Assembly: GCA_002415855.1 (NCBI GenBank)
Contig: DIAS01000065.1
Coordinates: 1 to 51,357 of the forward strand
Direction of reading: 5' to 3'
DNA: 51,357 nt
Source of the DNA: Bacteroidales bacterium UBA5072
GTDB lineage: Bacteria; Bacteroidota; Bacteroidia; Bacteroidales; UBA10428
Positions 41,290-50,742 of the stretch are shown one piece after another; positions within the stretch are counted from its first letter, which is position 1; every line of letters starts with the position of its first letter. Under the pieces are notes generated by a model. The model worked only from the letters and a program-made list of their open reading frames with translations. It was not told where the DNA came from and did no database searches. The position numbers and the translations under genes were made by a program.

Positions 41290-41664
41290 ATGCCAACGAT
41301 ACAGCAGTTAGTAAGAAAAGGCAGAGCCACGATAGAGGATAAGAGCAAAGCTCCGGCTTTAAATGCTTGTCCGCAGAAGCGCGGGGTTTGTACAAGGGTT
41401 TACACGACCACTCCCAAGAAGCCGAATTCAGCCATGCGTAAGGTAGCCAGGGTAAGGCTGCAGCATGGCATTGAGGTTACCGCTTATATTCCGGGAGAGG
41501 GACATAATCTGCAGGAGCACTCGATTGTCATGATTCGTGGAGGCAGGGTGAAGGATCTGCCGGGTGTCCGTTACCACATCATCAGGGGAGCACTTGACAC
41601 ATCAGGTGTTGAAGGCCGCAACCAGCGCCGTTCCAAGTATGGCACAAAAAAACCTAAAAAGTAA
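41290..41664 (+). CDS. rpsL: 30S ribosomal protein S12
   Basis: 124 residues; part of the decoding centre of the small subunit. The motifs TPKKPNSAMRKVARVRL and GGRVKDLPGVRYHIIRG are intact. The lysines whose mutation gives streptomycin resistance (E. coli positions 43 and 88) are present, so the wild-type form is predicted. It is the first gene of the cluster; rpsG follows after 24 bp. Confidence 0.98.
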   Translation: MPTIQQLVRKGRATIEDKSKAPALNACPQKRGVCTRVYTTTPKKPNSAMRKVARVRLQHGIEVTAYIPGEGHNLQEHSIVMIRGGRVKDLPGVRYHIIRGALDTSGVEGRNQRRSKYGTKKPKK

Positions 41665-41688
41665 ACAGTTTTTGAATAGACAAAGCAA

Positions 41689-42165
41689 ATGAGAAAGTCT
41701 AAACCAAAAAAGAGAATATTGTTACCGGATCCGAAGTACAATGATACACTGGTGACCCGATTCGTAAACAACATGATGACCCGTGGCAAAAAGAGTACTG
41801 CCTATGATGTGTTTTACGACGCACTTGATCTGGTAGCGAAACGGGCCAAGGATATTGAAGTAAGTCCGCTGGATATCTGGAAAAAGGCGTTGGAGAATAT
41901 TACACCCCAGGTTGAAGTAAAGAGCCGCAGGGTTGGAGGAGCCACTTTCCAGGTGCCCACCGAAATACGGCCCGATCGTAAGATTTCCATCAGCATGAAA
42001 AATCTGGTTCTTTATTCCAAAAAGAGAGCCGGCAATTCAATGAGCGACAAGCTTGCTGCTGAGATACTTGCCGCCTTTAAAGAAGAAGGCGCAGCATTTA
42101 AAAAGAAAGAGGATACACATAAAATGGCAGAAGCTAATAAGGCATTTGCGCACTTCAGGTTCTAA
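41689..42165 (+). CDS. rpsG: 30S ribosomal protein S7
   Basis: 158 residues; primary 16S rRNA-binding protein that organises the small-subunit head and contacts the E-site tRNA. Recognised by MRKSKPKKRILLPDPKYND, FVNNMMTRGKKSTAYDVFYD, VEVKSRRVGGATFQVPTEI and the C-terminal KKEDTHKMAEANKAFAHFRF. Length is typical. It lies between rpsL and fusA as in other bacteria. Confidence 0.98.
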   Translation: MRKSKPKKRILLPDPKYNDTLVTRFVNNMMTRGKKSTAYDVFYDALDLVAKRAKDIEVSPLDIWKKALENITPQVEVKSRRVGGATFQVPTEIRPDRKISISMKNLVLYSKKRAGNSMSDKLAAEILAAFKEEGAAFKKKEDTHKMAEANKAFAHFRF

Positions 42166-42222
42166 AGATATTTGACATTGCGGTTTTAGCCTATAGTTAC
42201 ACTAGCTGATAATTAGTGCAGA

Positions 42223-44331
42223 ATGAATTTTGACTTGAATTATACCAGGAATATTGGGATTATGGCCCATATCGACGCCGGTAAGACGACCACTACCGAG
42301 CGCATCCTGTTCTATACTGGTATGACTCACCGGATGGGGGAGGTGCATGACGGCACAGCTACGATGGACTGGATGGTGCAGGAACAGGAAAGAGGTATCA
42401 CAATTACTTCCGCAGCTACTACCACGTTTTGGGATTACCACAATCAGAAGTACAAGATTAACATCATTGATACTCCGGGTCACGTCGATTTCACCGTTGA
42501 GGTCGAACGTTCCCTGCGCGTGCTCGACGGCGCCATTGCCGTATTCTGTGCAGTGGGCGGGGTACAGCCTCAATCGGAAACAGTGTGGCGCCAGGCTAAC
42601 AAGTACAATGTTCCGCGTATAGCCTTTGTAAACAAAATGGACCGTGTCGGAGCTGATTTTTTCGGCGTTGTAAAACAAATCAAGGACAAACTGGGTTCAA
42701 ACCCGGTTCCCATGCAGATACCCATTGGCTCCGAGGATAACTTCACGGGTCTGGTGGATCTGATTGAACGCAGGGCCATTGTTTGGGTTCCTGATGAAAA
42801 GCTGGGCATACGGTATGAATATACTGAAATACCGGAAGATATGATCGATCTGGTTGAAGAATGGCGTGAAAAACTCATCGAGGCAGTTTGTTACACCGAT
42901 GATGACCTCCTGGAAAGATTTCTGGAAGACCGCACTTCTATAACTGTTGAGGAATTCATGGAGCATACCCGCAACGCGGTTGTCACCCAGCACATCGTCC
43001 CTGTGCTGTGCGGCGCTTCATTCAAGAATAAAGGCATTCAGCGTTTGCTCGATACCATTTGTGCACTGCTGCCAAGCCCGCTTGACATTGATACAATCAA
43101 AGGGCATAACCCGTTTACCGATAAAACGGAAGAGCGTAAAGCTGACGAAAATGAACCGATGGTTGCTCTTGCTTTCAAGATTGCCACGGATCCCTTTGTA
43201 GGCAGGCTGACCTACCTGCGGGTTTATTCGGGTGCCATTGATTCGGGTATGCAGGTGCTGAATCCCCGTACCGGCAAGAAGGAAAGAATAAACCGGCTAT
43301 ACCAGATGCATGCCAACAAGCAGAATCCCCGCGAGCGAATTGAAGCTGGCGATATCTGCGGTGTTGTCGGCTTAAAGGATGTGGTAACCGGGGATACACT
43401 TTGTGATGTCAAACATCCCCTTTATCTCGAATCCATGACCTTTCCCGAGCCCGTTATCGGGGTGGCCATTGAACCGAAAACCCAGGCCGACGTTGACAAG
43501 CTTGGAGTAGCCCTGAACAAGCTGGCCGAGGAGGATCCCACCTTTAAAGTTAAGGTGGATGAAGATTCCGGTCAGACCATTATCAGCGGTATGGGTGAAT
43601 TGCACCTCGAGATCCTGATGGACAGGCTCAAACGTGAATTCAATGTGGAATGCAACCAGGGTGCTCCCCAGGTAGCATACAAAGAAGCCCTGACAACGGT
43701 AGTAAAACACCGGGAAACATTTAAAAAGCAAACCGGCGGCCGTGGTAAATTTGCAGATATCGTTTTTGAACTCGCACCTGCGGAGAAAGGGGTTACCGGA
43801 CTGGTATTTATTGATGAAGTAAAAGGCGGAAATATTCCGCGCGAATATGTTCCTTCAGTTGAGAAAGGATTCCGTGAAGCCATGCGCAATGGTGTACTGG
43901 CAGGATTCCCGATGGACAGCCTGCAGGTGACGCTGAAAGATGGTTCTTTCCACCCTGTGGATTCTGATTCCTTCTCCTTTGAGATCGCTGCCAAGCAAGG
44001 ATTCAAGCACGCACTGAAAAAAGGAAAAGTATGCCTGCTCGAACCGATCATGAAAATCGAAGTAGTTACCCCCGAAGAAAACATGGGTGATGTCATAGCC
44101 GACTTCAATCGCAGGCGCGGTCAGATTACCGGCATGGAATCGCAGGCCACGCTTCGGGTGGTTCTGGCCAACGTTCCCCTGGGGGAGATGTTCGGGTATG
44201 TGACAGTGTTGCGCACCCTGTCTTCCGGAAGGGCTACTTCCACAATGGAATTTTCGCATTATGATATAGTGCCTCCTGCTTTATCAGCTGAGGTAATTGA
44301 AAGAATAACCGGAACGAAAGTATTAGTATAA
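42223..44331 (+). CDS. fusA: Elongation factor G
   Basis: 702-residue translational GTPase that drives ribosomal translocation and, with RRF, recycling. G motifs are complete: G1 AHIDAGKTTTTERIL, G2 in RGITITSAATT, G3 DTPGHVDFT and G4 NKMDR. Domains II-V follow, ending YVTVLRTLSSGRATSTMEF. Its place after rpsG marks it as the housekeeping copy. tuf, which follows fusA in E. coli, is absent; rpsJ comes next after 19 bp. Confidence 0.98.
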   Translation: MNFDLNYTRNIGIMAHIDAGKTTTTERILFYTGMTHRMGEVHDGTATMDWMVQEQERGITITSAATTTFWDYHNQKYKINIIDTPGHVDFTVEVERSLRVLDGAIAVFCAVGGVQPQSETVWRQANKYNVPRIAFVNKMDRVGADFFGVVKQIKDKLGSNPVPMQIPIGSEDNFTGLVDLIERRAIVWVPDEKLGIRYEYTEIPEDMIDLVEEWREKLIEAVCYTDDDLLERFLEDRTSITVEEFMEHTRNAVVTQHIVPVLCGASFKNKGIQRLLDTICALLPSPLDIDTIKGHNPFTDKTEERKADENEPMVALAFKIATDPFVGRLTYLRVYSGAIDSGMQVLNPRTGKKERINRLYQMHANKQNPRERIEAGDICGVVGLKDVVTGDTLCDVKHPLYLESMTFPEPVIGVAIEPKTQADVDKLGVALNKLAEEDPTFKVKVDEDSGQTIISGMGELHLEILMDRLKREFNVECNQGAPQVAYKEALTTVVKHRETFKKQTGGRGKFADIVFELAPAEKGVTGLVFIDEVKGGNIPREYVPSVEKGFREAMRNGVLAGFPMDSLQVTLKDGSFHPVDSDSFSFEIAAKQGFKHALKKGKVCLLEPIMKIEVVTPEENMGDVIADFNRRRGQITGMESQATLRVVLANVPLGEMFGYVTVLRTLSSGRATSTMEFSHYDIVPPALSAEVIERITGTKVLV

Positions 44332-44350
44332 AAATGTAAGATTAGTATAC

Positions 44351-44656
44351 ATGAGCCAGAAGATTAGAATTAAGCTTAAATCGTACGATCATAACCTCGT
44401 GGACAAGTCAGCCGAGAAAATCGTGAAGACCGTTAAGTCTACCGGTGCTGTTGTTAGTGGTCCTATTCCGCTGCCGACGCATAAAAGAATATTTACCGTA
44501 CTGCGGTCGCCTTTTGTGAACAAGAAATCAAGAGAGCAATTTCAACTGTCGTCACACAAGCGTTTGCTGGACATTTACAGCTCTACGCCCAAGACCATTG
44601 ATGCACTTATGAAATTAGAATTGCCCAGTGGTGTTGAAGTTGAAATCAAAGTCTGA
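44351..44656 (+). CDS. rpsJ: 30S ribosomal protein S10
   Basis: 101 residues; S10 sits in the small-subunit head and also serves as NusE in transcription antitermination. Motifs IRIKLKSYDHNLVDKSAEKI, GPIPLPTHKRIFTVLRSP and HKRLLDIYSSTPKTIDAL are typical. It opens the S10 section, read straight through from fusA. Confidence 0.98.
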   Translation: MSQKIRIKLKSYDHNLVDKSAEKIVKTVKSTGAVVSGPIPLPTHKRIFTVLRSPFVNKKSREQFQLSSHKRLLDIYSSTPKTIDALMKLELPSGVEVEIKV

Positions 44657-44676
44657 AACACTTAATCTGTTAAGAA

Positions 44677-45306
44677 ATGCCAGGATTAGTCGGAAAGAAG
44701 GTCGGAATGACCTCAGTATTTGATGAGAACGGTGCAAATATTCCGTGTACTGTTCTTGAAGTTGGTCCCTGTGTTGTTACACAGGTGAAGACCAAGGAAA
44801 GTGATGGATACAAAGCCCTTCAGATCGCATTTGATGATAAGAAGGAAAAGAATACTTCAAAAGCCATGGTGGGGCATTTTAAAAAAGCCAATACGACCCC
44901 CAAGCGCAAGGTTGTTGAGCTGACCGGTTATATACGCGAATGGAAAGTCGGGGATGTGATCACCGTGGATTATTTTCAGAATGATCTCTGGCTTGATGTA
45001 ACCGCCGTTTCAAAAGGTAAAGGATTCCAGGGCGTTGTTACACGCCATGGATTCAGCGGAATCGTTGGCTCCACCCATGGTCAGCATGACAGGGAAAGGG
45101 CTCCCGGTTCTCTGGGAGGATCATCCTGGCCTTCGAGAGTATTCAAGGGGATGAGGATGGCCGGACACAAAGGCAGCGATAATGTGAAGATGCTTAACTT
45201 GAAAGTGGTCAAGATCATTCCCGAAAATAACCTGTTGCTGTTAAAAGGATCAATCCCCGGGGCCAAGGGATCCTATGTAATTGTTGAAAGTCCCGATAGA
45301 ACATAA
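44677..45306 (+). CDS. rplC: 50S ribosomal protein L3
   Basis: 209 residues; one of the proteins that nucleate 50S assembly. Recognised by MPGLVGKKVGMTSVFDENG, SKGKGFQGVVTRHGF, GSTHGQHDRERAPGSLGGSS and RMAGHKGSDNVKMLNLKVV. Length is normal. Confidence 0.98.
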   Translation: MPGLVGKKVGMTSVFDENGANIPCTVLEVGPCVVTQVKTKESDGYKALQIAFDDKKEKNTSKAMVGHFKKANTTPKRKVVELTGYIREWKVGDVITVDYFQNDLWLDVTAVSKGKGFQGVVTRHGFSGIVGSTHGQHDRERAPGSLGGSSWPSRVFKGMRMAGHKGSDNVKMLNLKVVKIIPENNLLLLKGSIPGAKGSYVIVESPDRT

Positions 45307-45319
45307 TAAACTGTGAACG

Positions 45320-45943
45320 ATGGAATTAGCAGTATTTAATAAAACCGGAAAGGAAACCGGACGCAAGGTTGAGCTCATGGATACCATTTTTTCCATCGAG
45401 CCGAACGACCACGCTATTTACCTGGATGTAAAACAACATCTTGCCAACAAGCGTCAGGGGACCCATAAATCCAAGGAACGCAACGAGATTGCAGGCAGTA
45501 CCCGGAAGATCAAAAGGCAGAAAGGTACCGGCGGTGCCCGTGCCGGCAGTATCAAGAACCCTTTGTTTACAGGTGGCGGCAGGGTATTTGGGCCACAGCC
45601 CCGTGATTATCATTTCAAGCTGAACAAGAAAGTCAAGCAGCTCGCCCGCAAGTCGGCCCTGACCTATAAGGCCCGGAACAATGAAATACTGGTGCTGGAG
45701 GATTTCACCCTCGAGGCTCCCAAGACGAAAGATTACGTCAGTGTACTCAGCAATCTCAAAATAGATGGCAAAAAGTCGCTGGTGGTTCTTAATGAACCGA
45801 ATAAAAATATATATTTGTCGTCCCGGAATTTATCTGGAACAAGAGTCGTAACAGTTTCGGAGTTAACCACTTACGATATTCTTAATAGCGCTTCTCTTGT
45901 ATTTTTTGAGAGTTCACTCGACAATTTTCAGAAGAGTCTGTAA
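45320..45943 (+). CDS. rplD: 50S ribosomal protein L4
   Basis: 207 residues; lines the peptide exit tunnel. The extended loop is seen in RKIKRQKGTGGARAGSIKNP, followed by GGGRVFGPQPRDYHFKLNKK. In E. coli L4 represses its own operon, but no leader hairpin of that kind was recognised here. Confidence 0.98.
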   Translation: MELAVFNKTGKETGRKVELMDTIFSIEPNDHAIYLDVKQHLANKRQGTHKSKERNEIAGSTRKIKRQKGTGGARAGSIKNPLFTGGGRVFGPQPRDYHFKLNKKVKQLARKSALTYKARNNEILVLEDFTLEAPKTKDYVSVLSNLKIDGKKSLVVLNEPNKNIYLSSRNLSGTRVVTVSELTTYDILNSASLVFFESSLDNFQKSL

Positions 45944-45961
45944 CCGTCTAATATTTTAGGA

Positions 45962-46252
45962 ATGGATATTATTGTAAGGCCAATTGTAACGGAGAAGATG
46001 AATGCCCAGGCTGACGGCCTGAAGAAATACGGCTTCATCGTTCATAAGAAGGCCAATAAAGTGCAGATAAAGAAGGCCGTCGAAAATCTTTATAGCGTTA
46101 CCGTCGAATCGGTGAACACGATGTTCTATGCCGGAAAGCGCAAATCGAGATTTACCCGCACCGGCTATGTCTCCGGAAGAAAGAATGCTTTTAAGAAAGC
46201 AGTTATCACATTGCGGGAAGGCGATAGTATAGACTTTTATAGCAATATCTAA
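45962..46252 (+). CDS. rplW: 50S ribosomal protein L23
   Basis: 96 residues; sits at the tunnel exit, where trigger factor and SRP dock. MDIIVRPIVTEKMNAQADG and KVQIKKAVENLYSVTVESVN match the family, as does the terminal GRKNAFKKAVITLREGDSI. Confidence 0.97.
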   Translation: MDIIVRPIVTEKMNAQADGLKKYGFIVHKKANKVQIKKAVENLYSVTVESVNTMFYAGKRKSRFTRTGYVSGRKNAFKKAVITLREGDSIDFYSNI

Positions 46253-46261
46253 TATTTTATT

Positions 46262-47086
46262 ATGGCTGTAAGAAAATTAAAACCTGTAACTCCAGGTCAG
46301 CGACACAGAGTTGTTGCATCCTTTGACGACATCACCAGTTCTTCGCCTGAGAAATCGTTGATGAGGCCTTTGCAGAGAACAGGGGGGCGAAATGGTGACG
46401 GTAAGATGACCATGCGGTATATTGGCGGTGGCCATAAGAAGATGTACCGTATCATTGATTTCATCAGGAACAAAGATGGCATGGATGCCACGGTGAGAAC
46501 CATCGAATACGACCCTAACCGTTCAGCACGCATTGCATTGGTGGTATACGAAGACGGCGAAAAGCGTTATATCATAGCACCTACCGGTTTAAAAGTCGGG
46601 CAGGTAATCCGTTCAGGTGTCGGAGTTGCTCCCGAAGTTGGCAATTGCCTTACACTGGCTGAGATACCCCTTGGTACACTGGTTCATAACATTGAGCTGC
46701 ATCCCGGCAAGGGTGGCGCGATGGCCCGCAGTGCGGGATCTTATGCGCAGCTGACTTCACGCGACGGGAAATATGCCATTATCAAGCTACCTTCGGGTGA
46801 ATCGCGCATGATTCTTACTACCTGCAGGGCTACCATTGGTACTGTTTCAAATCCCGACCACGGACTTGTCCGTTCGGGCAAAGCCGGACGCACACGCTGG
46901 ATGGGTCGCAGGCCAAGAGTTCGCGGTGTGGTTATGAACCCGGTTGATCATCCGATGGGTGGTGGTGAAGGCAGGGCTTCCGGTGGTCATCCGAGATCAC
47001 GTAAAGGATTGTATGCCAAGGGTATGAAGACACGGAGAAAAAAGAATCCGAGCACCCGCTTTATTGTTGAAAAAAGGAAAAAATAA
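46262..47086 (+). CDS. rplB: 50S ribosomal protein L2
   Basis: 274 residues; needed for subunit association and peptidyl-transferase centre integrity. Motifs GGHKKMYRIIDF, HNIELHPGKGGAMARSAGSY and the conserved C-terminal MNPVDHPMGGGEGRASGGHP are present. Confidence 0.98.
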   Translation: MAVRKLKPVTPGQRHRVVASFDDITSSSPEKSLMRPLQRTGGRNGDGKMTMRYIGGGHKKMYRIIDFIRNKDGMDATVRTIEYDPNRSARIALVVYEDGEKRYIIAPTGLKVGQVIRSGVGVAPEVGNCLTLAEIPLGTLVHNIELHPGKGGAMARSAGSYAQLTSRDGKYAIIKLPSGESRMILTTCRATIGTVSNPDHGLVRSGKAGRTRWMGRRPRVRGVVMNPVDHPMGGGEGRASGGHPRSRKGLYAKGMKTRRKKNPSTRFIVEKRKK

Positions 47087-47099
47087 TTGACTTAATATT

Positions 47100-47369
47100 A
47101 TGAGCAGGTCATTAAAAAAAGGTCCCTTTATCGAATTCAAGCTCGAGAGGCGCGTACTTGAAATGAATAAATCAGGAAAGAAATCGGTTGTGAAAACCTG
47201 GTCGAGGCGTTCGCTGATCTCTCCTGACTTTGTGGGTCACACGATTGCCGTCCATAACGGGAACAAATTCATCCCGGTTTATGTAACAGAAAATATGGTC
47301 GGCCACCGGCTGGGTGAATTTTCACCTACCCGTACGTTCAGGGGACACGCAGGAAGATCAAAGGAATAA
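47100..47369 (+). CDS. rpsS: 30S ribosomal protein S19
   Basis: 89 residues; forms a complex with S13 in the small-subunit head. MSRSLKKGPFIEFKLERRVL, WSRRSLISPDFVGHTIAVHN and GHRLGEFSPTRTFRGHAG are diagnostic. Confidence 0.98.
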   Translation: MSRSLKKGPFIEFKLERRVLEMNKSGKKSVVKTWSRRSLISPDFVGHTIAVHNGNKFIPVYVTENMVGHRLGEFSPTRTFRGHAGRSKE

Positions 47370-47399
47370 TCAGAATCAAATCCATTAAAATATACATCA

Positions 47400-47828
47400 A
47401 TGGGTGCACGTAAGCGTATAGCAGCAGAGCAACGAAAGGAAGTAAACAAAGCAAAAGCCAGGGCGATTCTGAACAATTGCCCAACCTCACCGCGCAAAAT
47501 GCGGCTGGTAGCTGACATGATCCGTGGCGTTGAAGTTAACAGGGCTCTTGACATTCTTCGTTTCAGTACGAAGGAGCCGTCACAGAAAGTTGAAAAGCTT
47601 CTGCTGTCTGCCATAGCCAATTGGCAGAAAAAGAATGAAGAGGTAAGGATTGAAAAATCAAACCTTTTTGTAAAGGAGGTTTTTGTAAATGGCGGCCGTC
47701 AGCTGAAAAGGCTGCGTCCGGCACCCCAGGGCAGAGGTTACAGGATCAGAAAACGTTCGAATCATGTGACCATCATACTGGACAGTCGTGCAAATATTCA
47801 GGAACAAGTCGAAAGTAAAACAAACTAA
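47400..47828 (+). CDS. rplV: 50S ribosomal protein L22
   Basis: 142 residues; contributes the second tunnel-constriction loop with L4. Recognised by NNCPTSPRKMRLVADMIRG, LLLSAIANWQKKN and the loop RLRPAPQGRGYRIRKRSNHV. A short N-terminal extension (MGARKRIAAEQRKEVNKA) precedes the family core, making it longer than E. coli L22 (110). Confidence 0.97.
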   Translation: MGARKRIAAEQRKEVNKAKARAILNNCPTSPRKMRLVADMIRGVEVNRALDILRFSTKEPSQKVEKLLLSAIANWQKKNEEVRIEKSNLFVKEVFVNGGRQLKRLRPAPQGRGYRIRKRSNHVTIILDSRANIQEQVESKTN

Positions 47829-47833
47829 TATTA

Positions 47834-48532
47834 ATGGGACAGAAAGTCAATCCGATAAGTAATCGCCTGGGAATTATAAAAGGTTGGGATTCCAACTGGT
47901 ATGGCGGCAGGAACTATTCCGATAAACTGGTTGAGGATTACAAGATCCGTGAATATCTCACCGCGCGTTTGGCCAAGGCCAGCATCTCGAAGATCGTTAT
48001 CGAGCGCACACTGAAGCTTATCACGGTTACCGTGAATACGGCCCGTCCGGGCATCATTATCGGTAAAGGCGGACAGGAAGTCGATAAGCTGAAGGAAGAA
48101 TTGAAAAAGATCACCAGCAAGGAGGTACAGATTAACATCTTTGAGGTTAAAAGGCCTGAGCTTGATGCGGTGATAGTAGCCAACAATATAGCCCGGCAGG
48201 TTGAAGGCAAGGTTTCTTACAGGCGTGCCATCAAGATGGCGATCGCTTCAACCATCCGCATGGGTGCTGAAGGAATCAAATGCCAGGTTTCCGGCCGGTT
48301 GGGCGGTGCTGAAATGGCCCGGACCGAAATGATCAAGGAAGGACGTATTCCGTTGCATACCTTCCGCGCTGACATCGATTATGCATTGGGAGAGGCGCTT
48401 ACCAAGGTAGGCCTCATTGGTGTCAAGGTCTGGATCTGCAAGGGAGAAATTTACGGTAAACGTGATCTTGCCCCCAACATCGGCGCAAAATCGGCAAAAC
48501 CCAAGAGCAATTTTAAGAAACGCAGAAAATAA
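47834..48532 (+). CDS. rpsC: 30S ribosomal protein S3
   Basis: 232 residues; at the mRNA entry channel. The KH domain is seen in PGIIIGKGGQEVDKLKEELK. GQKVNPISNRLGIIKGWDS and SGRLGGAEMARTEMIKEGRI are diagnostic. Starts 5 bp after rplV. Confidence 0.98.
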   Translation: MGQKVNPISNRLGIIKGWDSNWYGGRNYSDKLVEDYKIREYLTARLAKASISKIVIERTLKLITVTVNTARPGIIIGKGGQEVDKLKEELKKITSKEVQINIFEVKRPELDAVIVANNIARQVEGKVSYRRAIKMAIASTIRMGAEGIKCQVSGRLGGAEMARTEMIKEGRIPLHTFRADIDYALGEALTKVGLIGVKVWICKGEIYGKRDLAPNIGAKSAKPKSNFKKRRK

Positions 48533-48560
48533 GTGGTTCACACTATAACAGGATAACATT

Positions 48561-48983
48561 ATGTTACAACCAAAAAAATCAAAGTTCAGGAGGCAGCAAA
48601 AGGGCAGGATGAAAGGCAATGCCCAGCGGGGTCATGAGCTGGCCTTTGGATCATTTGGGATTAAAGCCCTGGATAAATCCTGGATCACCGGGAGACAAAT
48701 AGAGGCAGCCCGTCAGGCAGTTACGCGTCACATGAAACGTGAAGGTCAGATCTGGATCCGGATTTTCCCCGATAAGCCCATCACCAAAAAGCCTGCAGAA
48801 GTACGTATGGGTAAAGGTAAAGGAGCTCCCGAAGGATTCGTCGCGCCGGTTACTCCCGGGCGCATCCTCATCGAAGCAGATGGTGTGCCTTTTGAGCTGG
48901 CCAAAGAGGCTTTGCGCCTGGCAGCACAAAAACTGCCGATACCTACCAAGTTTGTTGTCCGCAGGGATTATGTTGAAATTTAA
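48561..48983 (+). CDS. rplP: 50S ribosomal protein L16
   Basis: 140 residues; lines the A-site tRNA corridor of the large subunit. MLQPKKSKFRRQQKGRMKG, GSFGIKALDKSWITGRQIEA, RIFPDKPITKKPAEVRMGKG and FVVRRDYVEI identify it. Confidence 0.98.
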   Translation: MLQPKKSKFRRQQKGRMKGNAQRGHELAFGSFGIKALDKSWITGRQIEAARQAVTRHMKREGQIWIRIFPDKPITKKPAEVRMGKGKGAPEGFVAPVTPGRILIEADGVPFELAKEALRLAAQKLPIPTKFVVRRDYVEI

Positions 48984-48994
48984 AAAGTAAGTTC

Positions 48995-49192
48995 ATGAAG
49001 ACTTCCGAGATAAGAGAATTATCCGCCAAGGAAATTGAAGAGCGGATCGAAAATGAGAAAAGCCTCATTTTCCGGCAGAAAATGAACCATGCCATTTCTC
49101 CGCTGGACAATCCAATGAAAATTAGAGAGACCAGGAGAAACATTGCCAGGCTGGAAACGATACTTCGTCAGAAAAAGAATGAAGCCAAGTAA
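48995..49192 (+). CDS. rpmC: 50S ribosomal protein L29
   Basis: 65 residues; small two-helix protein near the tunnel exit. KTSEIRELSAKEIEERIENE and ETRRNIARLETILRQKKN match the family. Lies between rplP and rpsQ as expected. Confidence 0.96.
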   Translation: MKTSEIRELSAKEIEERIENEKSLIFRQKMNHAISPLDNPMKIRETRRNIARLETILRQKKNEAK

Positions 49193-49209
49193 AAGGTAAA
49201 CTGAACCAA

Positions 49210-49467
49210 ATGGAAAACAGAAATTTAAGGAAAGAAAGGATCGGGGTTGTCATTAGTAACAAGATGGACAAAACCATCGTGGTTGCCGAAAAAAGAAAGG
49301 TCAAGCACGCGATTTATGGCAAATTCATCAACCGTACTACAAAATTCATGGCACATGACGATACCAACAATTGCAACATCGGTGATTTGGTAAAGATCAT
49401 GGAAACCCGTCCACTGAGCAAAAATAAGACCTGGAGAGTAGTTGAAATTATCGAAAGAGCTAAATAA
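49210..49467 (+). CDS. rpsQ: 30S ribosomal protein S17
   Basis: 85 residues; a primary 16S rRNA-binding protein. RKERIGVVISNKMDKTIVVA, HAIYGKFINRTTKFMAHDD and METRPLSKNKTWRVVEII are diagnostic. rplN follows after 2 bp. Confidence 0.98.
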   Translation: MENRNLRKERIGVVISNKMDKTIVVAEKRKVKHAIYGKFINRTTKFMAHDDTNNCNIGDLVKIMETRPLSKNKTWRVVEIIERAK

Positions 49468-49469
49468 CT

Positions 49470-49835
49470 ATGATACAGCAAGAAAGCAGATTAGCGGTTG
49501 CAGATAACAGTGGTGCAAAAGAAGTGCTCTGTATTCGGGTGCTAGGCGGTACAGGCAGGAGGTATGCTTCTGTCGGCGACAAAATTGTTGTGACCGTAAA
49601 GAGTGCACTGCCTGCAAGCGAAGTAAAAAAAGGAACCGTAAGTAAAGCAGTTGTTGTAAGGACAACCAAGGAAATACGCCGTGCCGACGGATCATACATC
49701 AGGTTTGATGATAACGCATGCGTACTGCTTACCAACCAGGACGAAATCAGGGGAACCCGTATTTTCGGCCCGGTTGCCAGGGAACTGCGTGACAAGTATA
49801 TGAAAATTGTATCACTTGCGCCTGAAGTGCTATAA
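49470..49835 (+). CDS. rplN: 50S ribosomal protein L14
   Basis: 121 residues; forms part of the inter-subunit bridge B8. MIQQESRLAVADNSGAKEVL, VRTTKEIRRADGSYIRFDDN and GTRIFGPVARELRD are conserved signatures. Confidence 0.98.
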   Translation: MIQQESRLAVADNSGAKEVLCIRVLGGTGRRYASVGDKIVVTVKSALPASEVKKGTVSKAVVVRTTKEIRRADGSYIRFDDNACVLLTNQDEIRGTRIFGPVARELRDKYMKIVSLAPEVL

Positions 49836-49853
49836 TACTAAAAAATCAATTCA

Positions 49854-50180
49854 ATGCAGAAAAAATTACACATCAAGAAAGGCGATACCGTATTCGTTAA
49901 TGCCGGTGAAAACAAAGGCAGGCAGGGCAGGGTTCTTGAAGTTATCAGGAAATCTGACAGGGCTATTGTTGAAGGTATCAACCTGGTAAGCAAACATACC
50001 AAACCCAATGCCAAGAGTCCCCAGGGAGGTATCATCAAGAAAGAAGCATCGGTGCATATTTCCAATCTCAACCTTGTGGATCCTTCAACCGGGAAACCGA
50101 CCCGTATCGGACGCAGATCCGCCGGAAAAGAAGAACGGCTTGTCAGATATTCTAAAAAATCAGGAGAGGAGATTAAATAA
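49854..50180 (+). CDS. rplX: 50S ribosomal protein L24
   Basis: 108 residues; initiates 50S assembly. The KOW motif lies in KKGDTVFVNAGENKGRQGRV, followed by VEGINLVSKHTKPN and KEASVHISNLNLVDPSTGKP. Its last base overlaps the start of rplE, so the two are translationally coupled. Confidence 0.97.
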   Translation: MQKKLHIKKGDTVFVNAGENKGRQGRVLEVIRKSDRAIVEGINLVSKHTKPNAKSPQGGIIKKEASVHISNLNLVDPSTGKPTRIGRRSAGKEERLVRYSKKSGEEIK

Positions 50181-50737
50181 TGGCGCATATACCCAACCTC
50201 AGAATGAAATACCGGGAGGAAATCATCCCGGCGCTCACCAAGGAGTTCAGTTACCATTCGGTAATGCAGGTGCCTAAATTGGAGAAGATAGTGATCAACC
50301 AGGGCGTCGGACAGGCTGTTACCGATAAGAAAATTGTGGACACTGCCCAGGATGAGCTTACCCTGATCACCGGCCAGAAGGCTGTGCAGACTATGTCGCG
50401 CAAAGACATTTCCAATTTCAAGCTTCGGCGTAAAATGCCCATTGGCGTGAAGGTCACCCTGAGACGTGATACCATGTATGAATTTCTCGAAAGGCTTATC
50501 AGTGTCGCATTACCCCGGATCCGTGATTTCAAAGGGATCAACAGCAAGTTTGACGGCCGTGGCAATTATACACTGGGAATCACAGAACAGATTATCTTTC
50601 CCGAGATCGACATTGATAAAATCGGCAAGATATTAGGTATGGAGATAACTTTCGTTACCTCGGCAAAGTCGGATGAAGAAGCATTCGCTCTGCTGCGTGA
50701 ATTTGGATTACCATTTAAAAATATAAAAAAGAATTAG
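50180..50737 (+). CDS. rplE: 50S ribosomal protein L5
   Basis: 185 residues; binds 5S rRNA and contacts the P-site tRNA. KLEKIVINQGVGQA, VQTMSRKDISNFKLRRKMPI and GRGNYTLGITEQIIFPEIDI identify it. The start overlaps the last base of rplX. Confidence 0.98.
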   Translation: MAHIPNLRMKYREEIIPALTKEFSYHSVMQVPKLEKIVINQGVGQAVTDKKIVDTAQDELTLITGQKAVQTMSRKDISNFKLRRKMPIGVKVTLRRDTMYEFLERLISVALPRIRDFKGINSKFDGRGNYTLGITEQIIFPEIDIDKIGKILGMEITFVTSAKSDEEAFALLREFGLPFKNIKKN

Positions 50738-50742
50738 GTAGT

